A stretch of 64,000 nucleotides of DNA from Pseudomonadota bacterium (GTDB taxonomy: Bacteria; Pseudomonadota; Alphaproteobacteria; Sphingomonadales; Sphingomonadaceae), in assembly GCA_023400405.1 (NCBI GenBank), contig JAEXFD010000040.1, positions 57,784-121,783 of the forward strand. Direction: 5' to 3'. Below are positions 17,439 through 26,018 of this stretch, one piece after another. The notes under the pieces are model-generated. The model was given only the letters and a program-made list of their open reading frames with translations. It had not been told where the DNA came from and ran no database searches. Position 1 is the stretch's first letter; each line of letters begins with the position of its first letter. Made by a program: the position numbers and the translations under genes.

Positions 17439-20164
17439 TGACCGAGATCAGCCGCACCGCCCTGTTCGGACGCCTCGATGCAACCGCGCTCAAGGCGATC
17501 GAGACCGCGACCAGCTTCTGCAAGATGCGCGGCAATCCTTATGTCGAGCTCGCCCATTGGGTGCACATCCTGCTGCAGGATCCCCGCAACGACATCGCCG
17601 CGATTCGTACCGCCTTCGGGCTCAACGACACGCGGCTGGTCGAGGATGTCGTTGCCGCGCTCGACGCGCTGCCGCGCGGCGCCACGGCGATTTCGGACTT
17701 CGCGCCGCAGATCGAGGAGGCGATCGAGAAGGGCTGGCTCTATGCCTCGCTCCAGTTTGGCGCTGCGCGGGTGCGGACGGGGCATTTGCTCTACGGCATG
17801 CTCAAGACGCCGACGCTGCGCAACACGCTGTTCGCGCTGAGCGGCGAGTGGCGCAAGGTCCAGGCCGAGAAGCTGGGCAGCGATTTCGAGACGGTGGTCA
17901 AGGCCTCGGCGGAGGCGACCGAGCGCGACGCCGCGCCGCCTGCGGGCGATGACGCGCCTGCGGGCGCTGGGGTTGCGGGGCCGGGCGAGGCGCTCGGCAA
18001 ATATTCGATCGACCTCACCGCCAAGGCCAAGGCCGGCGAGCTCGACAAGATCGTCGGGCGCGATGCCGAAATCCGCCAGGTAGTCGATATCCTGCTGCGC
18101 CGCCGCCAGAACAATCCGATCCTGGTCGGCGAGGCCGGCGTCGGCAAGACCGCGGTGGTCGAAGGATTTGCCCGCCGTATCGCCGATGGCGACGTGCCGC
18201 CGGCGCTGCAGGGCGTGACGCTGCGCACGCTCGATATCGGGCTGATGCAGGCCGGGGCGAGCGTGAAGGGCGAGTTCGAAAAGCGGCTGCGCCAGGTGAT
18301 CGACGAAGTCGAAAGCTCGCCGACCCCGGTGATCCTGTTCATCGACGAGGCGCACACGCTGATCGGCGCCGGCGGGCAGGCGGGGACTGGCGATGCCGCG
18401 AACCTGCTCAAGCCGGCGCTGGCCCGCGGCCGGCTGCGGACGATCGCGGCGACCACCTATGCCGAATATCGCCAGTATTTCGAGAAGGACCCGGCGCTCA
18501 CTCGCCGCTTCCAGACCGTCGATGTCGGCGAGCCCGAGACCGACAAGGCGATCGACATGATCCGATCGGTCGCGCCGATGATGGAGGCGCATCACCAGGT
18601 CGTCGTGCTCGACGAGGCGGTGGCGGCCGCCGTCACGCTGTCGCAGCGCTACGTGCCCGCGCGGCAGCTGCCCGACAAGGCGGTGAGCCTGCTCGACACC
18701 GCCTGCGCGCGCGTCGCGGTATCGCAGCATGCGACGCCGGCAGCCGTCGAGGACCGGCGCCGCAAGGTGGAATTGCTCGAAGTCGAGCGCGAAGTCGTCG
18801 CGCGCGAGGCGAGCGGCCAGTATCGCGCCGACGATCGCCTCGCGCGGATCGACGAGGAACTGGCCGAGGCCCGTGTCGCGCGCGATGCGGTCGAAGCCAA
18901 GTGGAAGCGCGAGGAACAGGCGCTCGAGACCGTCGTCCAGGCCCGCGCCGCACTGCGCGACGCCCGTGCCGAAGCCGAGGGCGAGCCCGCCAACGAGGCC
19001 GAACTGCGGGACGCCCTCGACGTGGCGATTGTGGCGCTGCGCGAGGCGCAGGAAGACGCGCCGATGGTGTTCGGCGTGGTCGATGCCGATGCCGTCGCGG
19101 CGGTGGTCGGCGACTGGACCGGGATCCCGGTCGGCCGCATGGTCAAGGACGAGATTGCCAGCGTGCTGACCATCGCCGATCAGCTCAAGGCGCGCGTGGT
19201 CGGCCAGGACCATGCGCTGGACGCGATCGCCAAGCGCATCCAGACCAGCCGCGCCAAGCTCGACAATCCCAACAAGCCGGTCGGCGTGTTCATGCTCTGC
19301 GGCCCCTCTGGGGTCGGCAAGACCGAGACGGCACACGCGCTGGCGGAGCTGCTGTTTTCGGGCGACGATTCGCTGATCGTCATCAACATGAGCGAATTCC
19401 AGGAGGCGCACACCGTCTCGACGCTCAAGGGCGCTCCGGCCGGCTATGTCGGCTATGGCCAGGGCGGGGTTTTGACCGAGGCGGTGCGGCGCCGGCCCTA
19501 TTCGGTGGTGCTGCTCGACGAAGTCGAAAAGGCGCACCCGGACGTGCACGAGATGTTCTTCCAGGTCTTCGACAAGGGATTCATGAACGATTCCGAAGGC
19601 CGGTTCATCGATTTCAAGAACACGATCATCCTGCTCACCTCAAATGTCGGCACCGATCTGGTGATGAACCTGGCCGAGGACGAGGAAATGAAGCCCGAGC
19701 CCGAGGCGCTCGCCGGCGCGCTGCGGCCCGAGCTGCTAAAGGTGTTCCCGCCGGCGCTGCTCGGCCGGCTGCTCGTGCTGCCTTACTATCCGCTCAGCCC
19801 AGAGATGCTCGCCGGCATCGTCAAGCTCCAGCTCGGCCGGATCGTCCGGCGCCTGGCGGAGAACCACAAGATCCGGCTCAGCTTCGCGGACTCGGTGGTC
19901 GATCTGATCGTCTCGCGCTGCAAGGAAGTCGCGTCGGGCGGGCGCGTGATCGACGCGATCCTGACCAACACGATGCTCCCCGAGATGTCGATCGCGCTGC
20001 TCGATCGCCAGATGCGGGGCGACGAGGTGGAGGCGATCCATGTCGACGCCGGGCCGGACGGGTTCAGTTACGGCTTCGACATCAAGGGCGAAAGGAAACC
20101 AGAACCGCTCGATCAGCAAGTCGACACGACTGAGCGTGTTCCGGAAGCAATGGGCGAGGGATGA
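17438..20164 (+). CDS. tssH: T6SS sheath-recycling AAA+ ATPase ClpV (TssH)
   Basis: A 908-residue Clp/Hsp100-type double AAA+ ATPase. The N-domain (about 1-160) is followed by AAA-1 with Walker A G-E-A-G-V-G-K-T (about 231-238) and Walker B F-I-D-E-A-H-T, a coiled-coil middle region (about 430-540) and AAA-2 with Walker A G-P-S-G-V-G-K-T (about 622-629). In the T6SS this protein disassembles contracted TssBC sheaths. The start at 17438 has AGGGGGA six bases upstream. It ends the structural part of the locus; the cargo genes follow after 99 bases. Confidence 0.95.
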   Translation: MTEISRTALFGRLDATALKAIETATSFCKMRGNPYVELAHWVHILLQDPRNDIAAIRTAFGLNDTRLVEDVVAALDALPRGATAISDFAPQIEEAIEKGWLYASLQFGAARVRTGHLLYGMLKTPTLRNTLFALSGEWRKVQAEKLGSDFETVVKASAEATERDAAPPAGDDAPAGAGVAGPGEALGKYSIDLTAKAKAGELDKIVGRDAEIRQVVDILLRRRQNNPILVGEAGVGKTAVVEGFARRIADGDVPPALQGVTLRTLDIGLMQAGASVKGEFEKRLRQVIDEVESSPTPVILFIDEAHTLIGAGGQAGTGDAANLLKPALARGRLRTIAATTYAEYRQYFEKDPALTRRFQTVDVGEPETDKAIDMIRSVAPMMEAHHQVVVLDEAVAAAVTLSQRYVPARQLPDKAVSLLDTACARVAVSQHATPAAVEDRRRKVELLEVEREVVAREASGQYRADDRLARIDEELAEARVARDAVEAKWKREEQALETVVQARAALRDARAEAEGEPANEAELRDALDVAIVALREAQEDAPMVFGVVDADAVAAVVGDWTGIPVGRMVKDEIASVLTIADQLKARVVGQDHALDAIAKRIQTSRAKLDNPNKPVGVFMLCGPSGVGKTETAHALAELLFSGDDSLIVINMSEFQEAHTVSTLKGAPAGYVGYGQGGVLTEAVRRRPYSVVLLDEVEKAHPDVHEMFFQVFDKGFMNDSEGRFIDFKNTIILLTSNVGTDLVMNLAEDEEMKPEPEALAGALRPELLKVFPPALLGRLLVLPYYPLSPEMLAGIVKLQLGRIVRRLAENHKIRLSFADSVVDLIVSRCKEVASGGRVIDAILTNTMLPEMSIALLDRQMRGDEVEAIHVDAGPDGFSYGFDIKGERKPEPLDQQVDTTERVPEAMGEG

Positions 20165-20263
20165 AATACGCAGGCTCCGGGTGATTCGCCGGCGCAGGCC
20201 AGAACACTGCGCGAGTGCATTTCTATAGGTCATGCCGAAGAGGCATCAGTAGGGAGTAGGGGT

Positions 20264-21211
20264 ATGTCAGCGAGTTTGCAGGGCTCGGTTGGATTGAATG
20301 GTAACAATGCGCGTGGCGATACGATCGCGGTGCAGTCGTTGCTCTCCAGGGCAGGGATGAAGCTCGGGCTGATCGACGGTCGATGTGGGCCCAAGACGAT
20401 CTCGGCGATCGTCAATTATCAGCGGCGGCTGATGCGCAATCCCGACGGCCTGGTCGAACCGGACGCGACGACCTGGCGGCATCTGACGGGGCAGGGTGGA
20501 ACGGCAGCAGGCTTGGGCGGCCGGGCAGCGGCCACGCCGACGCGAGCCGTCACGCCGGTCCGGACGCCGCCGCGGCTCGCCGCTGCCGCCAGCGGCGCGA
20601 GCCGAGCGCCTGCGATCATCGGCAAGGCGACGCCGCCGCCCGCGGCCGCCGCGCCGACGCCGGGCAACAGCTCGGCATCCTATACCACGCTGGTGCCGAA
20701 GCCAGACCGGGGCTCGATCAATCGCGGCCTGACCTCGCCCGGCAACCGGCTGCTGCTCGGCAAGTTCGGCGCCCCGCGCGAGAATTACAGCCAGAACGAC
20801 CAGCCGATCACCAACGCCAAGCTGGCGGCGATGATGAGCACCGAGTCCGTCGGGCCCTTCCGCGTCACCGGCTTGCGTCCGGCCGTCGCGAGCCTGCGCG
20901 AAGTGCTGCTCGACGTGCAGCGTTCGATCCCCGATCTCTATAGTTCGCTGAGCTCGGCTGGGATGAAGGTGGTCCGCAACGTGCGCGGATCATCGACGTC
21001 GATCTCCAACCATAGCTGGGGCACCGCGGTCGATCTCAAGATCAACGGCAAGCTCGACGTCCGGGGTGACAACAAGGTCTATCACGGGCTCGTCCTGCTC
21101 GCTCCCTTCTTCAATGCCCGCGGTTGGTATTGGGGGGCAGGCTTCCGAACGGAGGATGCAATGCATTTCGAATGTGGCGCAGCGCTGATCGCAAGCTTCC
21201 CCAACCCATGA
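20264..21211 (+). CDS. Putative T6SS effector: peptidoglycan-binding domain plus M15-type peptidase
   Basis: A 315-residue protein with no signal peptide. An N-terminal PG_binding_1-like domain (about 15-77; D-G-x-x-G-P-K-T near 38-45) is joined by an Ala/Pro-rich linker (78-150) to a C-terminal D-Ala-D-Ala carboxypeptidase/endolysin-like domain. The M15/VanY zinc ligands are visible: S-N-H-S-W-G-T-A-V-D (His250, Asp257) and M-H-F-E (His301). A cell-wall peptidase without a secretion signal, directly after clpV and overlapping a lipoprotein gene, fits a periplasm-targeting T6SS effector that cleaves peptide stems of a rival cell. The enzyme family is well supported; secretion and target bond are inferred. 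Confidence 0.75.
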   Translation: MSASLQGSVGLNGNNARGDTIAVQSLLSRAGMKLGLIDGRCGPKTISAIVNYQRRLMRNPDGLVEPDATTWRHLTGQGGTAAGLGGRAAATPTRAVTPVRTPPRLAAAASGASRAPAIIGKATPPPAAAAPTPGNSSASYTTLVPKPDRGSINRGLTSPGNRLLLGKFGAPRENYSQNDQPITNAKLAAMMSTESVGPFRVTGLRPAVASLREVLLDVQRSIPDLYSSLSSAGMKVVRNVRGSSTSISNHSWGTAVDLKINGKLDVRGDNKVYHGLVLLAPFFNARGWYWGAGFRTEDAMHFECGAALIASFPNP

Positions 21212-21795
21212 GCGCGCGGTTCCTGTTCGGCGGGTGCGCCGCCGTCGCGCTGCTCGGCTGCCATCCGGTGGTCGCATCCCGCAACAATGAGGTGCCGGCC
21301 AATGCCGTGGCTGCGCCTGAGACATCAGCGGCGGCGGCAACGCCCGTCGCCATCGCGACCGCTGCTCCGGCAGCGGCTCAGGATCAGCTTGCCTGGTCGC
21401 AGGACCCGGCCAGCAAGTGCCGCTTCGTCGCGCCCAAGTCGCTGACCGCCGGGCCGACCAACTGGATCGGCGATTGCCCGGGCGGCAAGGCCTCGGGCCT
21501 CGGCGCGCTGGTGCGTCGGGACGGCGGCAAGGCGGTCGCTTCCTTCTATGGCGAGCTGCGCGACGGCGTGCCAGTGATCGGCGCGATCAACGTCGATGGC
21601 GGCTATGTCGTCGGCAAGTTCACCGGCGACGACCTTGTTCAGGGCGATCTCGAGCCGCAGGTGCGGATCGACTCGTTCAATGTCGCGGCCAAGGCGGCGC
21701 GGGCGGTAAGCGCGCGCTTCCAGGCCCAGAAGAATGCCGCTTCGGCGCGCTTCTATGCCCAGGTCGCCGAGCAGCTTGATCAGCAGAACGAATGA
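21208..21795 (+). CDS. Lipoprotein, candidate immunity protein for the upstream peptidase effector
   Basis: A 195-residue protein starting at the ATG that overlaps the effector stop (ATGA). It has a lipoprotein signal with lipobox L-L-G-C (Cys18), an Ala/Thr-rich tether (about 25-70) and a soluble domain (about 70-195) with two Cys and a glycine-rich beta-like repeat region that I do not recognise. Envelope location, tight coupling and position right after a wall-degrading effector suggest that it protects self cells by binding the peptidase. No family was recognised, so immunity is a context inference only. Confidence 0.6.
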   Translation: MSARFLFGGCAAVALLGCHPVVASRNNEVPANAVAAPETSAAAATPVAIATAAPAAAQDQLAWSQDPASKCRFVAPKSLTAGPTNWIGDCPGGKASGLGALVRRDGGKAVASFYGELRDGVPVIGAINVDGGYVVGKFTGDDLVQGDLEPQVRIDSFNVAAKAARAVSARFQAQKNAASARFYAQVAEQLDQQNE

Positions 21796-23222
21796 GCGCG
21801 CCCGCGCCCACTGCCTATGACGCACTCGCCTATCCGAGCGCGATCTTCAGCCAGACCGCGCCCGATCGGCTGGCGACGATCGCGCGGCTGGCCGGCCTGT
21901 CGCCGCCGCCGATCGCCAGCGCCCGTGTGCTGGAGATCGGCGCGGGCGACGGGATGAACCTGCTCGCGCTCGCCGCCGCCTGGCCCGGGGCACGGTTCAC
22001 CGGCTTCGACTTGGCGCCCACCGCAGTGGCGCGGGGCGAGCGCTGGCGGGCGCTGGCCGGCATCGCCAATGCCGAGTTGCTGACGCTCGACATCCTCGAC
22101 GCGGCCGAGCGGCTTGACGGGCCTTTCGACTATATCGTTGCGCACGGCGTCTATGCCTGGGTGCCGCCCGCGGTGCGCGAGGCGACGATGGCGCTGATCG
22201 GCAAGCTGCTCGCGCCCGACGGCGTCGCCTTTGTCAGCTACAATGCGATGCCGGGTGGGCATATCCGCCTCGTCTTGCGCGAGGCGCTTCTCCTCGCCTT
22301 GGACGGGCTTGAGGGCGACGAGCGGCGGCAGGCGGCGCGCGCCTATCTCGCTTCGCTCGCCGCCGAGCCTGAGGGGCGTGAGAATCCCGCCCAGACGGCG
22401 CTGCGCGATGCGGCGAAACATACGCTCGACAAGCCCTGGTCGGTGCTCTGCCATGACGAGCTCGGGCCTCATTTCCATCCGCAGTCGCTGGGCGAGGTCG
22501 TGGCCGCTGCGGCGGCGAACGGGCTCCAGTTCCTCGGCGATGCCGATCGCGAGCAGATGGGCGATGCGTTCCTGCCCGACGAGGTTGTGCCGGGCAACGA
22601 TCCCACCACGCAGCTCGTCCGCATCCTGAAGGCGCGCGACATCCATGATTTTCGTTTCTTCCGCCAGACGCTGCTGGTGCGCGATCGCGTGCGTCCGAAG
22701 CGGCGGATCGATCTCGCGGCGCTGGACCGGCTCTATGCCGCCACGCGCTGTCGGCGCGATGCGGAGGGCATGTTCCGGATGAACGCCAATGCCTTCGAAG
22801 TGCAGGACGCGCCGCTTGCCGAGGCACTCGGCAGGCTCGTCGATGCCCGGCCGGCGCGGATTCGAGTGAGCGAGCTGGTCGATACGCCGGCGCGCAAGAT
22901 CGCCCTGTTCGAGATGTTCGACGCCGGGCTGATCGACCTCTGCACCACCCCCGAACCCTATGCCGCGCAGGTCAGCGAGCGGCCGCGCGCCAGCCCGCTT
23001 ATCCGTGCGATGCTGGGGGAGGGGATGGAGAATGTCTGCACGCTCGATCACCGGCTGATGACGATCCCCGAATTCGGGCCGCGCCATGTGCTCGTCCATC
23101 TCGACGGAACGCGCGACCGGGCAGCGTTGATCGAAGTGGCGCGCGAGGCCGGCCTGGATGGCGACGATGCGCTCGATCGCGGCCTGCGCACGCTGGTGAG
23201 CGAGGGGCTGATCGCGGCATGA
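21792..23222 (+). CDS. SAM-dependent methyltransferase with methyltransferase regulatory domain
   Basis: A 476-residue class I methyltransferase. The SAM motif V-L-E-I-G-A-G-D-G lies at 46-54 and the acidic residue of motif II at F-D (about 73-74). The N-terminal Y-P-S-x-x-F-x-Q-T-x-P-D-R-L segment and the long C-terminal half resemble proteins annotated as methyltransferase regulatory domain or PKMT-type. One known relative group, rickettsial PKMTs, methylates lysines of outer-membrane proteins; I do not know that this one does. It overlaps both neighbours by four bases inside the effector run, so it is co-translated with the candidate immunity genes. No signal peptide. Substrate unknown. 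Confidence 0.8.
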   Translation: MSAPAPTAYDALAYPSAIFSQTAPDRLATIARLAGLSPPPIASARVLEIGAGDGMNLLALAAAWPGARFTGFDLAPTAVARGERWRALAGIANAELLTLDILDAAERLDGPFDYIVAHGVYAWVPPAVREATMALIGKLLAPDGVAFVSYNAMPGGHIRLVLREALLLALDGLEGDERRQAARAYLASLAAEPEGRENPAQTALRDAAKHTLDKPWSVLCHDELGPHFHPQSLGEVVAAAAANGLQFLGDADREQMGDAFLPDEVVPGNDPTTQLVRILKARDIHDFRFFRQTLLVRDRVRPKRRIDLAALDRLYAATRCRRDAEGMFRMNANAFEVQDAPLAEALGRLVDARPARIRVSELVDTPARKIALFEMFDAGLIDLCTTPEPYAAQVSERPRASPLIRAMLGEGMENVCTLDHRLMTIPEFGPRHVLVHLDGTRDRAALIEVAREAGLDGDDALDRGLRTLVSEGLIAA

Positions 23223-23491
23223 TCCTGGCCAGCTTCCTCGCCCTGGCTTCGGTTGCCGATCAGAGCCGGCTGCCCCGCGACGTGCGGGCCTATGTCGCGC
23301 GCCGCGACCAGTGCGACCATTTCCGCGGCGAGGACTCGCCGGACGAGGCCCGCCAGGCGCAGATCCAGGCGGCGCAGCTGCGGTTGTGCACGGGTGCCGA
23401 CGCGCAGCTCGCGCGGCTCAAGCGCATCCACGCGCGCAACCGCGCGGTCCAGCGCCTGCTCGACCGCTACGATCCCAGGATCGAAGACTGA
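23219..23491 (+). CDS. Small exported protein, candidate second immunity protein
   Basis: A 90-residue protein with a short hydrophobic N-terminus (about 1-13) that may be a signal peptide, then a charged helical domain with R-R-D-Q-C-D-H-F-R-G-E (about 29-39) and a second Cys near 57, which could form a disulfide. The C-D-H-F-x-G-E motif resembles small periplasmic proteins of unknown function that I have seen in other proteobacteria, but I cannot name a family. It overlaps the methyltransferase by four bases and ends three bases before the second peptidase, so it is a reasonable immunity candidate for that enzyme. Confidence 0.6.
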   Translation: MILASFLALASVADQSRLPRDVRAYVARRDQCDHFRGEDSPDEARQAQIQAAQLRLCTGADAQLARLKRIHARNRAVQRLLDRYDPRIED

Positions 23492-23493
23492 TC

Positions 23494-24333
23494 ATGCCGA
23501 TCACCGGATCCGTCGGTCGCAGCGGCGCCAACGTCCCCGCCGATGTCGTGCAGGTGCAACAGCTACTCAATTTGCGTGTCGGCGAGATGGGGATCCAGCC
23601 ACTGCCGACGACGGGCATCATCGACAATGCCACCATGGCGGCGATCGGCCGCTACCAGTCGCTGGTGATGGGCACGCGCTCGGACGGGCGCGTCGATCCC
23701 AATGGCCGGACCTGGACGGCGCTGTCCGACAGCCAGCCGACCTCGCTGCTGCGCGACCGCCTGCGCGCCCAGGCGGCATTGCCCAAGCTCAGCGGCGCCG
23801 CCTGGTTCCGCGCGAACGAGGCCCGCTTCCCCAATAGCGATCGCGTTGCCGATCTCGCGCCGGCCTTCGCCACTCAGGCGAGCGCGTTCATCGCGGCGTT
23901 GCAGCGCGCGGGAGCGACGGTGCGGGTGAGCGCCACGCGCCGCAACCGCAACCGCGCCTGGATCATGCATTATGCCTGGCAAGTCGCGCATGGCGCCGTG
24001 CAGCCCGGCGCGGTGCCGGCCAATCCGGAGGTGGACATTCTCTGGGATCATGGCGACCCAGCCGTTTCGCGCCGTGCCGCGCAGGCGATGGTCAATCTCT
24101 TCCACATCGCCTTCAAGCCCTCGCTCACCTCGAACCATATCGAAGGCACTGCGATCGACATGGCGATCAGTTGGGACAGCCCGATCGACGTTATCGACGC
24201 CGCCGGTCGAACGAACCGCATCGATCAGCCACGCTCGGGCAACACCAACACCGATCTCCATGCGGTTGGCGCCACTTACGGCCTCCACAAGCTGGCGACC
24301 GATCCGCCGCATTGGTCCGTCAACGGCCGCTGA
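23494..24333 (+). CDS. Second putative T6SS effector: peptidoglycan-binding domain plus M15-like peptidase
   Basis: A 279-residue signal-less protein with the same plan as the protein at 20264 but low visible similarity. N-terminal peptidoglycan-binding-like repeat region (about 1-80) with V-Q-V-Q-Q-L-L-N-L near 19-27, then an endolysin-like domain: R-A-W-I-M-H-Y (about 154-160), S-N-H-I-E-G-T-A-I-D (His215, Asp222) and the terminal P-P-H-W (His273). These match the H-x6-D and late His zinc ligands of M15 peptidases. Start at the ATG three bases after the preceding stop. Predicted to act on rival peptidoglycan after T6SS delivery; delivery is inferred from context. Confidence 0.72.
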   Translation: MPITGSVGRSGANVPADVVQVQQLLNLRVGEMGIQPLPTTGIIDNATMAAIGRYQSLVMGTRSDGRVDPNGRTWTALSDSQPTSLLRDRLRAQAALPKLSGAAWFRANEARFPNSDRVADLAPAFATQASAFIAALQRAGATVRVSATRRNRNRAWIMHYAWQVAHGAVQPGAVPANPEVDILWDHGDPAVSRRAAQAMVNLFHIAFKPSLTSNHIEGTAIDMAISWDSPIDVIDAAGRTNRIDQPRSGNTNTDLHAVGATYGLHKLATDPPHWSVNGR

Positions 24334-24446
24334 GCGTTGATCGAGGGCGGCGGAGCGCGCCGACTGTGGTATGAGGATCTCTGATCTGGCCCGCTTCCCC
24401 AGGACGCGCATGGTGGCGCAGGCAACTACAATATCTGCCACGGACC

Positions 24447-25019
24447 ATGATCGAGAATTTGGGGGACCTCCCCGAAATGACGCGACGCTGGCTCGCTCCG
24501 TTGAAAGCTGCCGATCCGGAGCTTTACGGCGAACTCGCCGGTTCGCTCGTGATCGATTCGGCAACCGATCGGGTCGCCGAGAGGCTCCCGGCCGGCGTCT
24601 CGGAGGCGCTGTCGCGCGTCGATCTGCGGGGCAAGGAAATCGGCGCCCTTCGCTTCGCGCCGGCCCCGGGCGATGCGGCAGTCGAGCAGATCACCGCCTA
24701 TGACGAGCGGATCCGGCAGGATAATGTGGAAGGCGGCCTTGTCTTCGTCGGGGAATTTGGCGCGGGGAACGTCTTCGTGTCTCCCCAGGGAGTCGGGCTG
24801 CTCGATCCCATCGCGAGTCCACCACGGATACGGGCGTTCTCCAAGACCTTCAGCGGCTTCCTGATGGTCCAGGCCAATGCCTATGACGCCTATAAGCGAT
24901 TCATCGTCAAGGCAAAGGACGAGGCCGCCTATCAGGCCGCAGCATCGGATTGTGCCGCGATCGGCGCATTTTTGGACGCCGATGCCCCGGCCATCTTCGA
25001 TACGCAATTGCACGCGTGA
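24447..25019 (+). CDS. Hypothetical cytosolic protein, possibly SUKH (SMI1/KNR4)-like
   Basis: A 190-residue protein with no signal or membrane segment. The stretch from about 95 to 145, with G-G-L-V-F-V-G-E-F-G-A-G-N near 95-107 followed by a predicted strand and S-F-x-x-F-L-like helix, is reminiscent of SMI1/KNR4 (SUKH) proteins, many of which are immunity proteins in toxin loci. The resemblance is weak and may be wrong. It lies 113 bases after the second peptidase in the same direction, at the end of the T6SS cargo region, with no cytosolic toxin beside it. No function is assigned. Confidence 0.5.
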   Translation: MIENLGDLPEMTRRWLAPLKAADPELYGELAGSLVIDSATDRVAERLPAGVSEALSRVDLRGKEIGALRFAPAPGDAAVEQITAYDERIRQDNVEGGLVFVGEFGAGNVFVSPQGVGLLDPIASPPRIRAFSKTFSGFLMVQANAYDAYKRFIVKAKDEAAYQAAASDCAAIGAFLDADAPAIFDTQLHA

Positions 25020-25068
25020 CGGGGTAAGTCCCACGCTCCGCCGCTGCCGATACGGTGCCGATCGGGAT

Positions 25069-25743
25069 TCAGTCGATGGACATAAAGGCAGTGATCGTCA
25101 GGCGGCCTGTTGCTGGATCGGCGCTCAGCGGCGAGTCCGTTGAGATCGCGCCGCTGTGGAGCAAGGCACTGCGATAGATCACCGCGCGGTTGAAGCGTGC
25201 CTCGGCCGCTGCCACCTGCTCGAACAAAGCGCTATCGCCGACCGGATAAGCGCGCGGCGGCAGCACGAGGCGCAGCTCTTCGTTCAGTCGTTCCCGATAG
25301 TGGGGGCCTCTCTCGGGATCGAGCGACTCATAGCCAGTCGCACGGTGCCGGAAGAAGGCGGTGCCGTCACCGCCTGCGGGGTCGAGATAGTGAACCAATG
25401 CGACCCGGTTCGGCTCGATCGCATCGACATGGGGCAGGCACTGTCCGAGGCTCAACCTGCCCGGAGGCGTGGTGACGATCGAGAAGCTGGCATCGAGCAG
25501 GGTGATCCCGGCCGAATGGCCGAAGACTTGACGCAGGGCCGCGGTCAGCGCCGGGCGGACAGCCGCGAAATAATCGTCGGGAAGCGGCGCCCGGACCCCG
25601 GGATAGTGGAAAAGCGCCGGTTCGAACGACGCAGCGATTGCGTCGGCACGGAGGCGAAAGGGATCCGGGTGGAATCCATCGACAATGGCGATCGGATTGC
25701 CCTCGGTGCCAATCCGCCTGCCGGAAATCTCCGCGCCAATCAT
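25069..25743 (-). CDS. DUF6445-like protein with a 2-oxoglutarate/Fe(II) oxygenase-type fold
   Basis: A 224-residue protein that resembles DUF6445 proteins, common in sphingomonads and related bacteria and often found near TonB receptors and tryptophan halogenases. Residues that could be the metal and 2-oxoglutarate ligands are present: H-V-D (105-107), His196 in L-L-H-S-G, and Arg214 about 18 residues later. This spacing fits an H-x-D...H...R jelly-roll enzyme. The substrate is unknown, and the neighbour pattern seen elsewhere (halogenase, SapC) is absent here. It lies convergent to the SUKH-like gene. Confidence 0.65.
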   Translation of the reverse strand: MIGAEISGRRIGTEGNPIAIVDGFHPDPFRLRADAIAASFEPALFHYPGVRAPLPDDYFAAVRPALTAALRQVFGHSAGITLLDASFSIVTTPPGRLSLGQCLPHVDAIEPNRVALVHYLDPAGGDGTAFFRHRATGYESLDPERGPHYRERLNEELRLVLPPRAYPVGDSALFEQVAAAEARFNRAVIYRSALLHSGAISTDSPLSADPATGRLTITAFMSID

Positions 25744-26018
25744 CGGTAAGCCGTGATGTCGGCGAGAGCGTCGGCATGCCCGGGAAATGCCGACCCCGCG
25801 AGGCGCCCTCCCGAGGAAAGGCGCCGTTCATCCCTGGTCCCGCCGCCTTGATTCTCAATCATATCCGTCTCTCACCGCAACGGATTTCAGACTAGCCAAG
25901 CGTGAAGTGGTTGGCGATGCGGCGTCGGCGCCAATTTTCCGGGCATTGTCAGAAAGCCTCTGTGCGGTCCGAAATCGAAGACGAACATACCGTCCAAACC
26001 CAGCGGCGTGGGCGCAGC

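Noticed and set aside
16943..19549. 868-codon open frame on the minus strand
   Set aside because: Antisense shadow of clpV and tssG caused by high GC at third positions; no family features, and the plus strand is certain.
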